DNA of 64,000 bases from contig NZ_JPJI01000032.1 in assembly GCF_000732625.1 (NCBI RefSeq), positions 496,001 to 560,000 on the forward strand, read 5' to 3'. Positions 36,142 through 45,968 of this stretch are shown here, one piece after another. The position numbers were made by a program, and so were the translations under genes. Positions within the stretch are counted from its first letter, which is position 1. Every line of letters begins with the position of its first letter. This DNA comes from Nonlabens ulvanivorans. GTDB lineage: Bacteria; Bacteroidota; Bacteroidia; Flavobacteriales; Flavobacteriaceae. The notes beneath the pieces are model-generated. The model was given only the letters and a program-made list of their open reading frames with translations, did not search any database and was not told the origin of the DNA.

Positions 36142-36915
36142 TTACAGCTTCTTTATCATTGCCTTTTTCACCACAAACTGCTCATAAAAAAACAACATCA
36201 TATTCCAATAGCTCTTCATCGCTGAGTAACCGAGGTGTTTTCTATAAACTGTATAGTTATGCTTAATCAACTCTATTTTATTTGCAGACAGTCCATCGCT
36301 TAGTCGATAACTAGCAATAGGCTCTTGAATTCCTATAGCAAATTCTGCTTTTTTAAGAACGTCTAGCCACATGGCCCAATCTTGCCTTTTGCGCAATGAT
36401 GGAATGCCTATTTTACCTAATACAGCAGCGTTATAAATGCCTGTAAGATTGCCTAGATAATTGGTTTTATGCAATTTATCATAAGTAAGTTTTTCAAATA
36501 TTTTATGAACTGAGATAGGCTGATCTGGACTGGTTTTAAAAATCTCATAAGCTCCATAACATACGGTAGCGTTTTGAGATTTCATGGCGTCGAGTTGAGT
36601 CGTAAGCTTTTCTGATTTCCATATATCATCTGCATCTAGAAAAGCGATGTAGGTACCTGATGCTTTTTCAACTCCTTTGTTCCTGCTTATTCCTGCACCA
36701 GCGTTCACGTCATTACTTAGAGTAACGAACTGTACATCTTTAGTGCTTTGTTGTTGTGCATATGATTTTGCAATAGCGAGACTATTATCATTACTTGCGT
36801 CATCAATTGTGATAATTTCTATAGGTCTGTATGATTGATGAATGATGCTGTCCAGCGCTTCTTTAAGAGTTAAAGCACTGTTATACGTAGGCATAATGAC
36901 AGATACAAGTTCCAT
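36142..36915 (-). CDS. Glycosyltransferase family 2
   Basis: A 257-residue GT-A protein: VSVIMPTYNSALTLKEALDS, the DDASNDNS loop and the DXD-type FLDADDIW are all present, then KRQDWAMWLDVLK, typical of family 2 enzymes. It adds a sugar to a lipid-linked repeat unit on the cytoplasmic face. It is the last minus-strand gene of the polysaccharide locus, abutting the WcaJ-like gene directly with no gap. Confidence 0.9.
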   Translation of the reverse strand: MELVSVIMPTYNSALTLKEALDSIIHQSYRPIEIITIDDASNDNSLAIAKSYAQQQSTKDVQFVTLSNDVNAGAGISRNKGVEKASGTYIAFLDADDIWKSEKLTTQLDAMKSQNATVCYGAYEIFKTSPDQPISVHKIFEKLTYDKLHKTNYLGNLTGIYNAAVLGKIGIPSLRKRQDWAMWLDVLKKAEFAIGIQEPIASYRLSDGLSANKIELIKHNYTVYRKHLGYSAMKSYWNMMLFFYEQFVVKKAMIKKL

Positions 36916-38304
36916 CTAATAGGCTTTTTCTTCACCCATAAATACGTTTGCCACAGTTTTAAAAATAATCTTTAAGTCCATCACTGTACTCCAGTTTTCT
37001 ATATAGAAAATATCATTGCGCACACGACCTATAATATCTTCTTCTGTCTCTACCTCGCCACGATAACCGCTTACTTGTGCAAGTCCTGTAATGCCTGGTT
37101 TTACAAAATGACGGACCATAAATTTATCGATGCGTTCTGCATACATATGTGTGTGACTGACCATGTGCGGTCGTGGTCCTACAACACTCATATCGCCTAG
37201 AAATACATTGAAAAATTGTGGCAGCTCATCTATACTGGTCTTGCGCAGGAACTTCCCTATTTTAGTTATGCGATGATCTCCACGTGTGACTTGGTGTAAA
37301 TCTGCAGTCTTATTGGGTACCATACTGCGGAATTTATAACAGGTAAATTCTTTATAGTCTAGTCCATTACGTTTTTGTTTAAAAAACACAGCTCCTTTAG
37401 ATTCTAACTTAATAATGATGGCCACTATAGGTATTAACCAGGATAAAACTCCAACTATTACCAACAATGAAAAGGCAATATCAAATGATCTTTTTGCTAG
37501 TTTATTTACTGGATCATCCAGTGGAATTTGCCTTAAAGATAATATGGGTGTTTTACCATAATACTCATAGTGTAACTGTTTAGAAAGCACCGCAGTTGTG
37601 TCTGGTAGAAATTTCAGAGTACGCAGATTGTTGTCTGCAAAATCTGTTAGTTCAACTAATTGCTCATTAGTTAATGCTGGTACAGAACAAAATATCTCAT
37701 CTACGTTATTTTCAATTACCCAATCTGTAAACTCTTGAATATTAAAAGAGTCGTTTGTATCAAACAGATTTTTGAGTCGGTATCCATAATCAGGACGCTT
37801 TGCAAAGAAGTTCTTGAGCTGTTCTGTGTCTTTATTTGCCCCTAAAATCGCAATATGTCTTAGGTTACCGCCTAATACCTTACGATAGTTTCTAAACAAG
37901 AAAAAGATACTCACCTTAATGGTAGCGATAGCAGCCATTGTAGCGCCTATATATTTAAATATAAAAACAGAATCTCTATCCAACTGATAATAGTAGCCAA
38001 AAAATGCGAAAACGATAAAAGCAAAAAACACCGATTGTTTTGCGATACGCAACATCAACGTGATGAATTTAGTATTGCGATGTATTTGATAAAAATCAAA
38101 TTGCATAGATACTATCACCCAGCATATACCTATGAAAATCCCAAAAGTGAGTAAGTCAAAACTACTATCAAAAAAATATCCCGCACCAGCAATGATCAGG
38201 CACAAATCTGTTAAATACAGAAAAGGTCTAATCAGTCCCGAATAACGGCCATCTCGATAGGATATACTATCGTCTGATATGTTTTGTAAAGTCTTTGTGC
38301 TCAC
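36916..38304 (-). CDS. Undecaprenyl-phosphate phosphoglycosyl transferase (WcaJ/WbaP-like)
   Basis: A 462-residue protein with four N-terminal spans, a CoA-binding-like middle domain ([18 protein letters not shown]) and a C-terminal transferase domain with [39 protein letters not shown] and VVGPRPHM. It moves a sugar-1-phosphate, most likely glucose or galactose, onto undecaprenyl phosphate to begin repeat-unit synthesis. The start is a GTG at 38304 inside the end of the UDP-xylose synthase gene, a 38-base overlap; no later start is credible. Confidence 0.92.
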   Translation of the reverse strand: MSTKTLQNISDDSISYRDGRYSGLIRPFLYLTDLCLIIAGAGYFFDSSFDLLTFGIFIGICWVIVSMQFDFYQIHRNTKFITLMLRIAKQSVFFAFIVFAFFGYYYQLDRDSVFIFKYIGATMAAIATIKVSIFFLFRNYRKVLGGNLRHIAILGANKDTEQLKNFFAKRPDYGYRLKNLFDTNDSFNIQEFTDWVIENNVDEIFCSVPALTNEQLVELTDFADNNLRTLKFLPDTTAVLSKQLHYEYYGKTPILSLRQIPLDDPVNKLAKRSFDIAFSLLVIVGVLSWLIPIVAIIIKLESKGAVFFKQKRNGLDYKEFTCYKFRSMVPNKTADLHQVTRGDHRITKIGKFLRKTSIDELPQFFNVFLGDMSVVGPRPHMVSHTHMYAERIDKFMVRHFVKPGITGLAQVSGYRGEVETEEDIIGRVRNDIFYIENWSTVMDLKIIFKTVANVFMGEEKAY

Positions 38305-39256
38305 GTTTTTCTAATTCTTCTTTAGAAAGTGTTTTAAAATATTCAAATGTAATGCGCATTCCTTCTTCCCTATGGACTCTAGGTTCCCAGTTAAGTAATT
38401 CTTTAGCTAGTGAAATATCTGGCTTTCTTTTTAAAGGATCATCCTGAGGTAATTCTTTATAAACCACTTTCTGATTAGTACCAGTAAGTTCAATTATTTC
38501 TTTTGCAAAATCGCCTATCGTAATCTCGTGCGGATTACCAATATTTACTGGATCACTGTAATCACTCAAGAGTAATCTATAAATTCCTTCTACTTGATCG
38601 TCTACATAACAAAAAGAACGCGTTTGTTTTCCATCTCCAAAAACGGTGATATCTTCTCCACGCAAGGCCTGTCCCATAAATGCAGGAATAACGCGACCAT
38701 CATTCAATCGCATTCTAGGTCCATAGGTGTTAAAAATACGTACGATGCGTGTTTCTAAACCGTGAAAACGATGGTATGCCATGGTTATGGATTCTTGAAA
38801 ACGTTTTGCCTCATCATATACACCACGAGGTCCTATGGTGTTTACGTTTCCATAGTAATCTTCACTTTGAGGATGGACTAATGGGTCTCCATAAATCTCG
38901 CTGGTAGAGGCGATAAGTATACGTGCATTTTTAGCTTTAGCAAGACCTAATAAATTGTGAGTTCCTAAGGATCCTACTTTTAAAGTCTGTATTGGAATTT
39001 TTAAATAATCTATTGGGCTAGCTGGACTGGCAAAATGTAAAATATAATCTAACTCACCAGCAACGTGCACATAATTACTCACGTCAGTATGATAAAACTC
39101 AAATTGTTCTAATGGAAAAAGATGTTCTATATTTTTAAGATCTCCTGTAATCAGGTTATCCATTGCTACCACGCGATAACCTTCTTTTATAAAGCGATCA
39201 CATAAATGCGAACCTAAAAAGCCAGCTGCGCCAGTAATAAGAACTCTTTTCTTCAT
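38267..39256 (-). CDS. UDP-glucuronate decarboxylase (UDP-xylose synthase) family SDR
   Basis: A 329-residue extended [17 protein letters not shown] binds [16 protein letters not shown] and [10 protein letters not shown] (Tyr and Lys of the catalytic YxxxK) with [17 protein letters not shown] follow. This set fits UXS, which converts UDP-glucuronate to UDP-xylose. No UDP-glucose dehydrogenase gene is in the window, so the substrate must be made elsewhere. The end overlaps the WcaJ-like gene by 38 bases, suggesting coupled translation. Confidence 0.9.
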   Translation of the reverse strand: MKKRVLITGAAGFLGSHLCDRFIKEGYRVVAMDNLITGDLKNIEHLFPLEQFEFYHTDVSNYVHVAGELDYILHFASPASPIDYLKIPIQTLKVGSLGTHNLLGLAKAKNARILIASTSEIYGDPLVHPQSEDYYGNVNTIGPRGVYDEAKRFQESITMAYHRFHGLETRIVRIFNTYGPRMRLNDGRVIPAFMGQALRGEDITVFGDGKQTRSFCYVDDQVEGIYRLLLSDYSDPVNIGNPHEITIGDFAKEIIELTGTNQKVVYKELPQDDPLKRKPDISLAKELLNWEPRVHREEGMRITFEYFKTLSKEELEKREHKDFTKHIRR

Positions 39257-39314
39257 CGAGTAAAATTGTGGTTAGAGCTGTAAATATAGGGAAAATGGCT
39301 GGTAGCACCGTATA

Positions 39315-40538
39315 CTAGCTGTCCAGTAATTCTGTGAGTTGATCTACCCAATTGTCTAATATAGGTTTGCGTGCAAAGTGTTGGGTTACATAGCGTCTGG
39401 CGTCCTTACCTATTTGCAAGGTCTCATCTTGATTTAATCGCCAATTTTCTAATTGATTGACAGCAGTTTCAACATTTGCAGTAGTGAGATAGCAACCTGC
39501 GTTTGCAAGTTCCATCACCTGTTTTACTTCAGACTTTGCATTTCCTAGAACTAGAGAAGGCTTCTTGCTAGCCATCATGCCTAACAGTTTAGACGGCATT
39601 ACAGTATCGAGCACTTCGGTTTTTTGAAACAAAAAATGCGCATCAGCACTACACAGTAAATCTGAGAGTTCTTCAAAAGGAACTGGATCGTAAAAGTGAA
39701 TATTTTCTTGGTTTGTAGTATCCTTTAACTGCTGGTATTTTGCTCCAGCACCTACGATGATAATGTCATAATGTTGTTGTGGTAACGCTTTCGCGAAAGC
39801 GGATAAAAAATCCCAATCTTGCTTATCTCCTACATTACCACTATAAAGCAATTTAAATTTATCACTGCGTAAGTAAGAATGCTGCTTTGCTGTCTCTGGA
39901 TTTACTTGATTTTCATCAATCCAGTTAGGTAAGTAATAATGTGGCTGGCTGGTTTTGGATTCCAGTTTTGCAATCATATTATGACTTATGGTACTAACAG
40001 TGTTTGCCTTATTTAAAATGCGTTTTTCAAGACCAAAAAGATACTTGAAAATCAACTTTTTTCCACCACTAGATAATCCCGATTGTAATGCGGCATCAAA
40101 TTCAAAATCCTGAATGTGAATCCAGCTTTTGGCTTTGTGAATTTTTGCATGATATCCTGCAAGCCATGCACTGGCTGTAAACGGAATAATAGAAATGACT
40201 AGATCTGCTTCTTTAATCTTTCTCAAATTGAAGAAACTTCCTTTTGTAAAGCTTAGAATATGAATGATGCGTTTTAAAAAAGTAGGCGTTTCTGGCACAT
40301 ACTGCTTATAACGGTAGAGTTTTGCACCTTTATATTCTTCTTGAAGATAACTGGGCTGGTCTTGATAGGCTTGCGCTATTTTCCACTGTGGATAATAAGG
40401 AAAGGCTGTAACGACATTTACGTTGGCGCCAGCACTTGTGAGTGCTTCTACCATTTGAGTAGAATACAGGCCTATGGCTGTATCTTCTGGCGCATAGTTG
40501 AGCCCTATGAATGTGATGTGTTTTCCTTTTAAACTCAT
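39315..40538 (-). CDS. Glycosyltransferase family 4 (WcaI/WbuB-like)
   Basis: A 407-residue GT-B protein: the N-terminus FIGLNYAPEDTAIGLYSTQM is characteristic of WcaI/WbuB-type family 4 enzymes; the C-terminal half has LLYSGNVGDKQDW and MPSKLLGMMASKKPSLVLG. It probably adds fucose or a related sugar early in repeat-unit assembly; donor and acceptor cannot be read. An exact palindrome copy encodes SAFAKAL near residue 247. The 3' part of the acetyltransferase gene overlaps its start by 4 bases. Confidence 0.9.
   Translation of the reverse strand: MSLKGKHITFIGLNYAPEDTAIGLYSTQMVEALTSAGANVNVVTAFPYYPQWKIAQAYQDQPSYLQEEYKGAKLYRYKQYVPETPTFLKRIIHILSFTKGSFFNLRKIKEADLVISIIPFTASAWLAGYHAKIHKAKSWIHIQDFEFDAALQSGLSSGGKKLIFKYLFGLEKRILNKANTVSTISHNMIAKLESKTSQPHYYLPNWIDENQVNPETAKQHSYLRSDKFKLLYSGNVGDKQDWDFLSAFAKALPQQHYDIIIVGAGAKYQQLKDTTNQENIHFYDPVPFEELSDLLCSADAHFLFQKTEVLDTVMPSKLLGMMASKKPSLVLGNAKSEVKQVMELANAGCYLTTANVETAVNQLENWRLNQDETLQIGKDARRYVTQHFARKPILDNWVDQLTELLDS
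39786..39801. repeat. Exact palindrome copy in the WcaI-like gene
   Basis: CGCTTTCGCGAAAGCG; encodes AFAKA in the minus-strand gene. Confidence 0.95.
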
Positions 40539-41080
40539 CTATCTTTTATCACTTGTGCTGGACTTCCTAGACATATTTTACCTGCTGGAAGGTTTTTAAA
40601 AACGCTGCTGCGTGCGCCTACTAATGTGCCGCGGCCTATAGTTATTCCTGGTGCAACATAAACGTCTGTTGCAATCCAGCATTGATCTTCTATAGTAATT
40701 TTATGGCCATAGATATCAAAATATACCGCTTGTGGATCGTGTGTTCCTGTACAGATGTATGATTTTTGAGATATCACTACGTGGTTCCCTATTTTTATTT
40801 CGCCAAGACTATAAAGCACCACATCATCACCTATCCAGCTGTAATCACCTATAAAAACTTTCCATGGGAATTGTGTTCTAACCGTAGGTCTAACAATCAC
40901 TTTTTTACCGATTTGAGCTCCGAAAGAACGTAGCAAAAATCTGCGCCAGCCGTACATAAATTGAGGTGACCAAGCAAAAAGTGTGCTTTGTACTAACCAC
41001 CATAATTGCACCGTTACCGCACCACGACCACGGAAGTTGGGCGGTAATTCAAACTGGTCTAGTTGCTGGTAGTTTTTCAA
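40535..41080 (-). CDS. WcaF-like colanic-acid type acetyltransferase
   Basis: A 181-residue left-handed beta-helix acyltransferase. The N-terminal FRGRGAVTVQLWWLVQSTLF and hexapeptide repeats (IGKKVIVRPTVRT, IGDYSWIGDDVVLY, IGNHVVISQKSYICTGTH, VYVAPGITIGRGTLVGA) fit WcaF-type enzymes, which acetylate a sugar of the repeat unit with acetyl-CoA. It overlaps the following GT4 gene by 4 bases. Confidence 0.88.
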   Translation of the reverse strand: MKNYQQLDQFELPPNFRGRGAVTVQLWWLVQSTLFAWSPQFMYGWRRFLLRSFGAQIGKKVIVRPTVRTQFPWKVFIGDYSWIGDDVVLYSLGEIKIGNHVVISQKSYICTGTHDPQAVYFDIYGHKITIEDQCWIATDVYVAPGITIGRGTLVGARSSVFKNLPAGKICLGSPAQVIKDR

Positions 41081-41123
41081 AAAGCTGTAGTGTTAAGATT
41101 GCAAGGTAATTATTTTAACTAAT

Positions 41124-42212
41124 CTAAGCGTTTGTTGACAGTAGATTAGATAATCTTTCTACATAGGAAGCTTCTGTAAATCTATTATTGGCAAATCTAC
41201 TATTGAATATACCTTTTTGCTCGACCTGATTAAGTGTTAATAGCTGTAATTGTTTCATAATAGAAGCAACATCATAGTTTTCTAGCAATGCACCGTTTTT
41301 GTCATGTATAATATCGCTTATCCCAGGTGTTCTGGTCGCAAGAATAAAATGCCCGTAAGTCATTGCTTCTAGTATAGAGATAGGTTGTCCTTCTTCTAGT
41401 TGTGTGGGAAGGCAGAAAACGTTTCCCCATAAAAGTAAATCTCTTTTCTTTTCTCCACTTACAACACCTAAGTATTCACCGCTTTTCAATTGAGCAATTT
41501 TGTCACTAATGTTTGTGTTATTAAACGGAATGTTACCTGCTATTTTAATTTTAAGATTAATGTCTAGTGATTGTAATTTTAATAAAGCATCTATCAAATT
41601 ATTAATTCCTTTTTCAGGTAGTAGATTGCTTATAAAGATTAATTTAATCTCTTTATAGTCCTTCTTACTTTCTAATTCACTAAGGGATATTGCGATATCT
41701 TCTTGAATAAAGTTATGCTCAACATGAATATCAGAATCATTGAAAAAAGGTCGCATATTGACTTTCAGCGATGGTGAAAGAACTATCGATTCATCAAAAC
41801 ACTTGATTGTTCTTGAATAGAGTTTGCGCTTTAACCCTTTAAGGCTCGCATAAACGTCTTTAACACTATTCCCATGTAAATGGAATAATGATTTTCTTTT
41901 AAAAAGCTTTGCTGTTAAAACAAAAGGCAAATACTTCATAACACCAAAAAAGGTCTGTCCTGGTGTCATATAAATGATATCGTTCTTAAGGATTTTATAG
42001 ATCTTAAAATAGAAAAATAAGAAGTTAAGTTTGCTAAAACTAAATTCCCCAAGCTCTGAAGAAACATTAGTAGAGTGCTCTGTGTTGATAAAATCTACTT
42101 GATGACCGTGTGCACAAAGTCCTCGCAATAATGCAGCATTTGAAATACTTAAACCGGTTATAGGATCGGGAAAAGGTCCTATGATCAAGACTTTATTTTT
42201 ATGAATTAACAT
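41124..42212 (-). CDS. Glycosyltransferase family 4
   Basis: A 362-residue GT-B protein: IIGPFPDPITGLSISNAALLR at the N-terminus, LIFISNLLPEKGINNLIDAL for the donor-site domain and QLEEGQPISILEAMTYG containing the conserved EX7E-type segment. Donor unknown. It lies in the low-GC centre of the polysaccharide locus, 2 bases before the end of the O-antigen ligase-like gene on the same strand. Confidence 0.88.
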   Translation of the reverse strand: MLIHKNKVLIIGPFPDPITGLSISNAALLRGLCAHGHQVDFINTEHSTNVSSELGEFSFSKLNFLFFYFKIYKILKNDIIYMTPGQTFFGVMKYLPFVLTAKLFKRKSLFHLHGNSVKDVYASLKGLKRKLYSRTIKCFDESIVLSPSLKVNMRPFFNDSDIHVEHNFIQEDIAISLSELESKKDYKEIKLIFISNLLPEKGINNLIDALLKLQSLDINLKIKIAGNIPFNNTNISDKIAQLKSGEYLGVVSGEKKRDLLLWGNVFCLPTQLEEGQPISILEAMTYGHFILATRTPGISDIIHDKNGALLENYDVASIMKQLQLLTLNQVEQKGIFNSRFANNRFTEASYVERLSNLLSTNA

Positions 42213-42214
42213 AA

Positions 42215-43495
42215 TTAGTTCTTACCTACATTAAGTTCTTCAAAAACATTCTCTACTTGTTTTTTCTTGGTGCTTTCAATCAAGTATTTACTATTCTTTA
42301 AAAATAACAAGTTTGCAAAAAAGCTAAAGAAAATAACTCCTTGCTCACGTTCTAAAATATTTTCTGAAAACATTACGATACAATAGAACAAAACAACTGC
42401 AAGCGCGAGATAATTTTTATTTGAATATGCCTTAATTAAACGTATTCCTACAAATAGCAGAAAGAAAATAAGGCCTAGGTATCCTATATTGAGTATAAAA
42501 CCTAAATACTGATTATGAGAATTATACTGACTGTCTGAAAGTGCAAAAGCTTCTTTTTCGACATAACAATTTACAAGATGATTTTTTCCATCTCCTAATC
42601 CAAAGCCAAATATCCCAGCGTCTGATGTGATATCTACCGCACAATCATAAATCTTCATTCTTATGTTAGTTGAAGTCAACTCATCATGATTGTTTTTATT
42701 AATCTCTAGTAATTCAGAGAATTTACTATTGACTTTAGGGTGAAAAATAATAACACCAATTACTATCGTAACTATTGAGCCATAAAAAATCCAAAGGCTT
42801 CTATTTTTAAAAAGAACGACCAGTAAGGACATAATCATTACTAAACCTAAAATAGGGCCTTTTTTAATCATTATGAGTAAAAATAGAATAAGCACTAAAT
42901 CCATTAACAATAGGATACACATATTTCTAAGAGACAATCCTTTATGAATAAGAAATAATGAGAAAATTATTGCAATAGCTACGTGCATGCTTAGATAAAT
43001 AGGATGAATATTCCATCCATAAATATCTGATCTAATAATATTTGGAAAGTGCTGTACTGAGTCTACAAAATTATAATGTGTGTAAAATTTAATGAAAAAT
43101 GCAAGGTTTGCAATAAGTACAGTAGTGATAAAAATCCACATAAGTTTATGGATATTCTCAAAAATGTAATTAAGATGCTTAATAGAAATAAGAGAAAAAA
43201 TCAATGGGAATACTATAAGTGACGCTCCAGTTTCTATTTTTCTAAATCCATAACTTAAGTCGTCAGAATAAGTAAGACTTATTAAATAAACTATAAATAC
43301 AGAAGCATTTAAAAGAAAATATCTCCATCTAAATTGTTGCTTACAATAGTAACTACTCCATATAGAACCTAACACAAATAGAACGATACAAATAGGCCTC
43401 ACAGGAGAAGGAATTACAGGAAACGCAAACATCATAGCGGTTAAAAGCCATAAAATAGTGTTACTATGTTTCTCTATTAAGATTTTTGCACCCAT
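42215..43495 (-). CDS. O-antigen ligase/polymerase-like membrane protein (Wzy_C type)
   Basis: A 426-residue protein with about eleven spans and a large periplasmic loop (about residues 255-320) containing FGFGLGDGKNHLVNC and SHNQYLGFILNIGYLGL, the pattern of the WaaL/Wzy_C family. It either ligates the polymer to its final carrier or polymerises repeat units. A second polymerase-like protein lies next to it with a 19-base overlap, so one is probably Wzy and the other a ligase; which is which cannot be read. Confidence 0.82.
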   Translation of the reverse strand: MGAKILIEKHSNTILWLLTAMMFAFPVIPSPVRPICIVLFVLGSIWSSYYCKQQFRWRYFLLNASVFIVYLISLTYSDDLSYGFRKIETGASLIVFPLIFSLISIKHLNYIFENIHKLMWIFITTVLIANLAFFIKFYTHYNFVDSVQHFPNIIRSDIYGWNIHPIYLSMHVAIAIIFSLFLIHKGLSLRNMCILLLMDLVLILFLLIMIKKGPILGLVMIMSLLVVLFKNRSLWIFYGSIVTIVIGVIIFHPKVNSKFSELLEINKNNHDELTSTNIRMKIYDCAVDITSDAGIFGFGLGDGKNHLVNCYVEKEAFALSDSQYNSHNQYLGFILNIGYLGLIFFLLFVGIRLIKAYSNKNYLALAVVLFYCIVMFSENILEREQGVIFFSFFANLLFLKNSKYLIESTKKKQVENVFEELNVGKN

Positions 43496-44892
43496 ACTTT
43501 TTTGTAGAAAAATAAATTTACAAACGCTAAAATAACTTTAGGTAATAGATATAGACCTATAAATGTTCCTATAAAGTAAGCAAATCCATTTGTAAAATCT
43601 CCTCTTAACAAGAACAACAAATGCATCGCAAAGTAAAAGGCGATTGATTTTTTAAATAGATTAGAACTATTAAGCCAAGTTAAGAAATATACTATACTCA
43701 ATGCGAGTACTATAGCCATAAAAATAACTCCTATGATACCAAAATTCATGTAGCCTTCAGCAATATAAGGATTAGATAGGTTTGCAAAATAGAAATCATA
43801 GTGATCTATTACATGATTCCCTACTATTAATCCCGATGCATCGGGTTTTGCAACCCATAAACTTCTAGGTACAAAAAACAATAAAGCACTCAATAATTGA
43901 TACCCATAAGAAAGCCCATCAAACTCAACGTGCTCCATCACTACTCCTATATTGATAAAAGCGTCATAGTTTAATGACATATATCCTTCACTCAATTGAT
44001 TTTTTGCAAACAATAAACTAGGGTTACTCAATATCTCTTCAAAACCGTAATCTACATGTGTGAAAATTTGTGATAATGGAAAACCTATTATCATAACCAC
44101 AAATAAAAGCAAAGTTGATTTTACATTACTATTTAATAACTTGGGAACAAACAAGAATATGAGTAACAAATAAATAGGTCCCAGTGCGTTTCTCTTCTCT
44201 GTTAATGGATTTTTAAAAAGTAATAACAAAGAAATTGAAGCAAGTAAGAAAGCAGATGCTATAATCCATTTTTGTGTATTTATATTGGAATTTTTAAAGT
44301 AATCAATACAAAGAATTGTGCCTGCAAGAGGTAATAGAAAAAGAACTTTCTTAATAATTAGAAGTTGACTAACACTATACGTTGATTGTAACCAACTAGG
44401 TCTAGAAAGCTCATCTAAGAAAAAATCATAGTTAATGATAAGGACTAATATACTTAAGACGATAAAGAAAAAGATGTTAGATAACGAGTACGACTTCCTA
44501 GTAGGTATTTGCTTCTTCAGTTTTATGTAATCCTTACCAGCTACATAAAATAGGAAAAATACAATGTTAAAGATGGCTATAAGACCATTAGTCTTAATGA
44601 AAGTAAGTTCTGAAAAGGGAAAGTGATGTGTAAAGGTAGGTGCCTCCATAATATTGAACTCACTGATTTGAGCCAATGGAGCTACTAAAAAAAACAAATA
44701 ATTAAATACTATATAAGTGCTTATGAAAGGACTGTATCTACGTTCAATAAAAATATGATAATAGGTAATGAATGTAAGAATTAATGCATTTCCAAAAAAA
44801 CTCAACCACAAAGAAATAGTAGCTTCTAATGTGGAAAATAGAAATACCGTTATGGACAGATAAATGAAAATAAAAAAGTTCCTTAATAACAC
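43477..44892 (-). CDS. Oligosaccharide repeat-unit polymerase-like membrane protein (Wzy type)
   Basis: A 471-residue protein with about twelve spans. The region FFVPRSLWVAKPDASGLIVG followed by NPYIAEGYMNFGIIGVIFMA is the usual signature of Wzy-type repeat-unit polymerases in Gram-negative loci. It should join lipid-linked repeat units in the periplasm. High A+T and hydrophobic, as Wzy genes usually are. It overlaps the glycosyltransferase gene by 1 base and the ligase-like gene by 19 bases. Confidence 0.82.
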   Translation of the reverse strand: MLLRNFFIFIYLSITVFLFSTLEATISLWLSFFGNALILTFITYYHIFIERRYSPFISTYIVFNYLFFLVAPLAQISEFNIMEAPTFTHHFPFSELTFIKTNGLIAIFNIVFFLFYVAGKDYIKLKKQIPTRKSYSLSNIFFFIVLSILVLIINYDFFLDELSRPSWLQSTYSVSQLLIIKKVLFLLPLAGTILCIDYFKNSNINTQKWIIASAFLLASISLLLLFKNPLTEKRNALGPIYLLLIFLFVPKLLNSNVKSTLLLFVVMIIGFPLSQIFTHVDYGFEEILSNPSLLFAKNQLSEGYMSLNYDAFINIGVVMEHVEFDGLSYGYQLLSALLFFVPRSLWVAKPDASGLIVGNHVIDHYDFYFANLSNPYIAEGYMNFGIIGVIFMAIVLALSIVYFLTWLNSSNLFKKSIAFYFAMHLLFLLRGDFTNGFAYFIGTFIGLYLLPKVILAFVNLFFYKKVWVQKS

Positions 44893-45968
44893 TAATTTAT
44901 TTTATTAAGTAAATTAACAAATGTTGTAGCCATCACTTCAATTGAAAATGTGTTTTTGCAATCTAAAGAAAGTTTTTCTCTGGAGTCTAATATTGTTACG
45001 CTATTTCTAAAAGCTTCTAAAATTTTTAAAGCAAGGTCATCCACATTATCTTCTTGAAAAAAATAAGAATTAACACCTTCGACTGCCACTTCAACTTCAG
45101 GTCCATGTAATTCATTTTTAGCTATTATCATGGGTACACCATAACCTAAGCTTTGTGTGAGCCCTAGACCTACTCTTCCAGGAGACACACTTATTAAGGA
45201 TGATTTATAATATTCATTTAATTGAACTTTATCCACGACTGTACCAGGCAAAATAATTCTACCCTTTAAATCTGATTTAGTAATTTGATCCTTGATAAGC
45301 TTTTTTTCTGGACCATCACCTATCAATATTAATTTTGAATCTGTTGGCAGTTGGCTAACTATTTTTTCGAAAGCCAAAAAAAGTAACATAGCCTTTTTGT
45401 TTTCAACCATCCTGCTTACAAATATAATATTACAAGGGTCCTTAAAGTGCTCACTTGACATTTCCTCTTTATATAATAAGGCATTGGGTGCACTATGGAT
45501 GACTTTATTGGGCATTTTTATAGCTAATTCTTTCTTTTGACCGTTTGTATAGACGATGATTTCATCAGCTAGCATTCTCATGATATGACGCAACTTATCA
45601 GATTTAGAGTTCATTCCAGATTTAGGCCAAGCATGACCCCAAACCAGCGTTTTACGACCCGTTAATTTGCGTATGATCAAAATAAACCAATTTGATAAAA
45701 CCCTAGGGTTCAAGCTTATAATGAGGATTGAATTTGAAAACACATAATTTAATATACCTGATTGCCATAAAAATTTATTGTTTAAAAAAAATCTGTTTTT
45801 CAACAAAAAATCAGGCTCATAGCCTTTCGATTTTTTAATCGTTGGGTCAAAAAACCGTTCGCCACAAGCAGTCTTAAAATCTGTTTTTAGTTCCTTTTTT
45901 ATTTGATTGATAAACTTCAATCTGTAATCAGGTATGACTGTCTGTATTAAAATCAGCTTTTCACCCAT
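44892..45968 (-). CDS. Glycosyltransferase (GT-B, family 1/4 type)
   Basis: A 358-residue protein: LIQTVIPDYRLKFINQIKKE at the N-terminus, NIIFVSRMVENKKAMLLFLAF for the donor domain and RVGLGLTQSLGYGVPMIIAK in place of the usual E-containing segment. It probably adds one sugar to the repeat unit. It overlaps the flippase gene by 16 bases and the polymerase gene by 1 base. The donor is unknown. Confidence 0.82.
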   Translation of the reverse strand: MGEKLILIQTVIPDYRLKFINQIKKELKTDFKTACGERFFDPTIKKSKGYEPDFLLKNRFFLNNKFLWQSGILNYVFSNSILIISLNPRVLSNWFILIIRKLTGRKTLVWGHAWPKSGMNSKSDKLRHIMRMLADEIIVYTNGQKKELAIKMPNKVIHSAPNALLYKEEMSSEHFKDPCNIIFVSRMVENKKAMLLFLAFEKIVSQLPTDSKLILIGDGPEKKLIKDQITKSDLKGRIILPGTVVDKVQLNEYYKSSLISVSPGRVGLGLTQSLGYGVPMIIAKNELHGPEVEVAVEGVNSYFFQEDNVDDLALKILEAFRNSVTILDSREKLSLDCKNTFSIEVMATTFVNLLNKIN

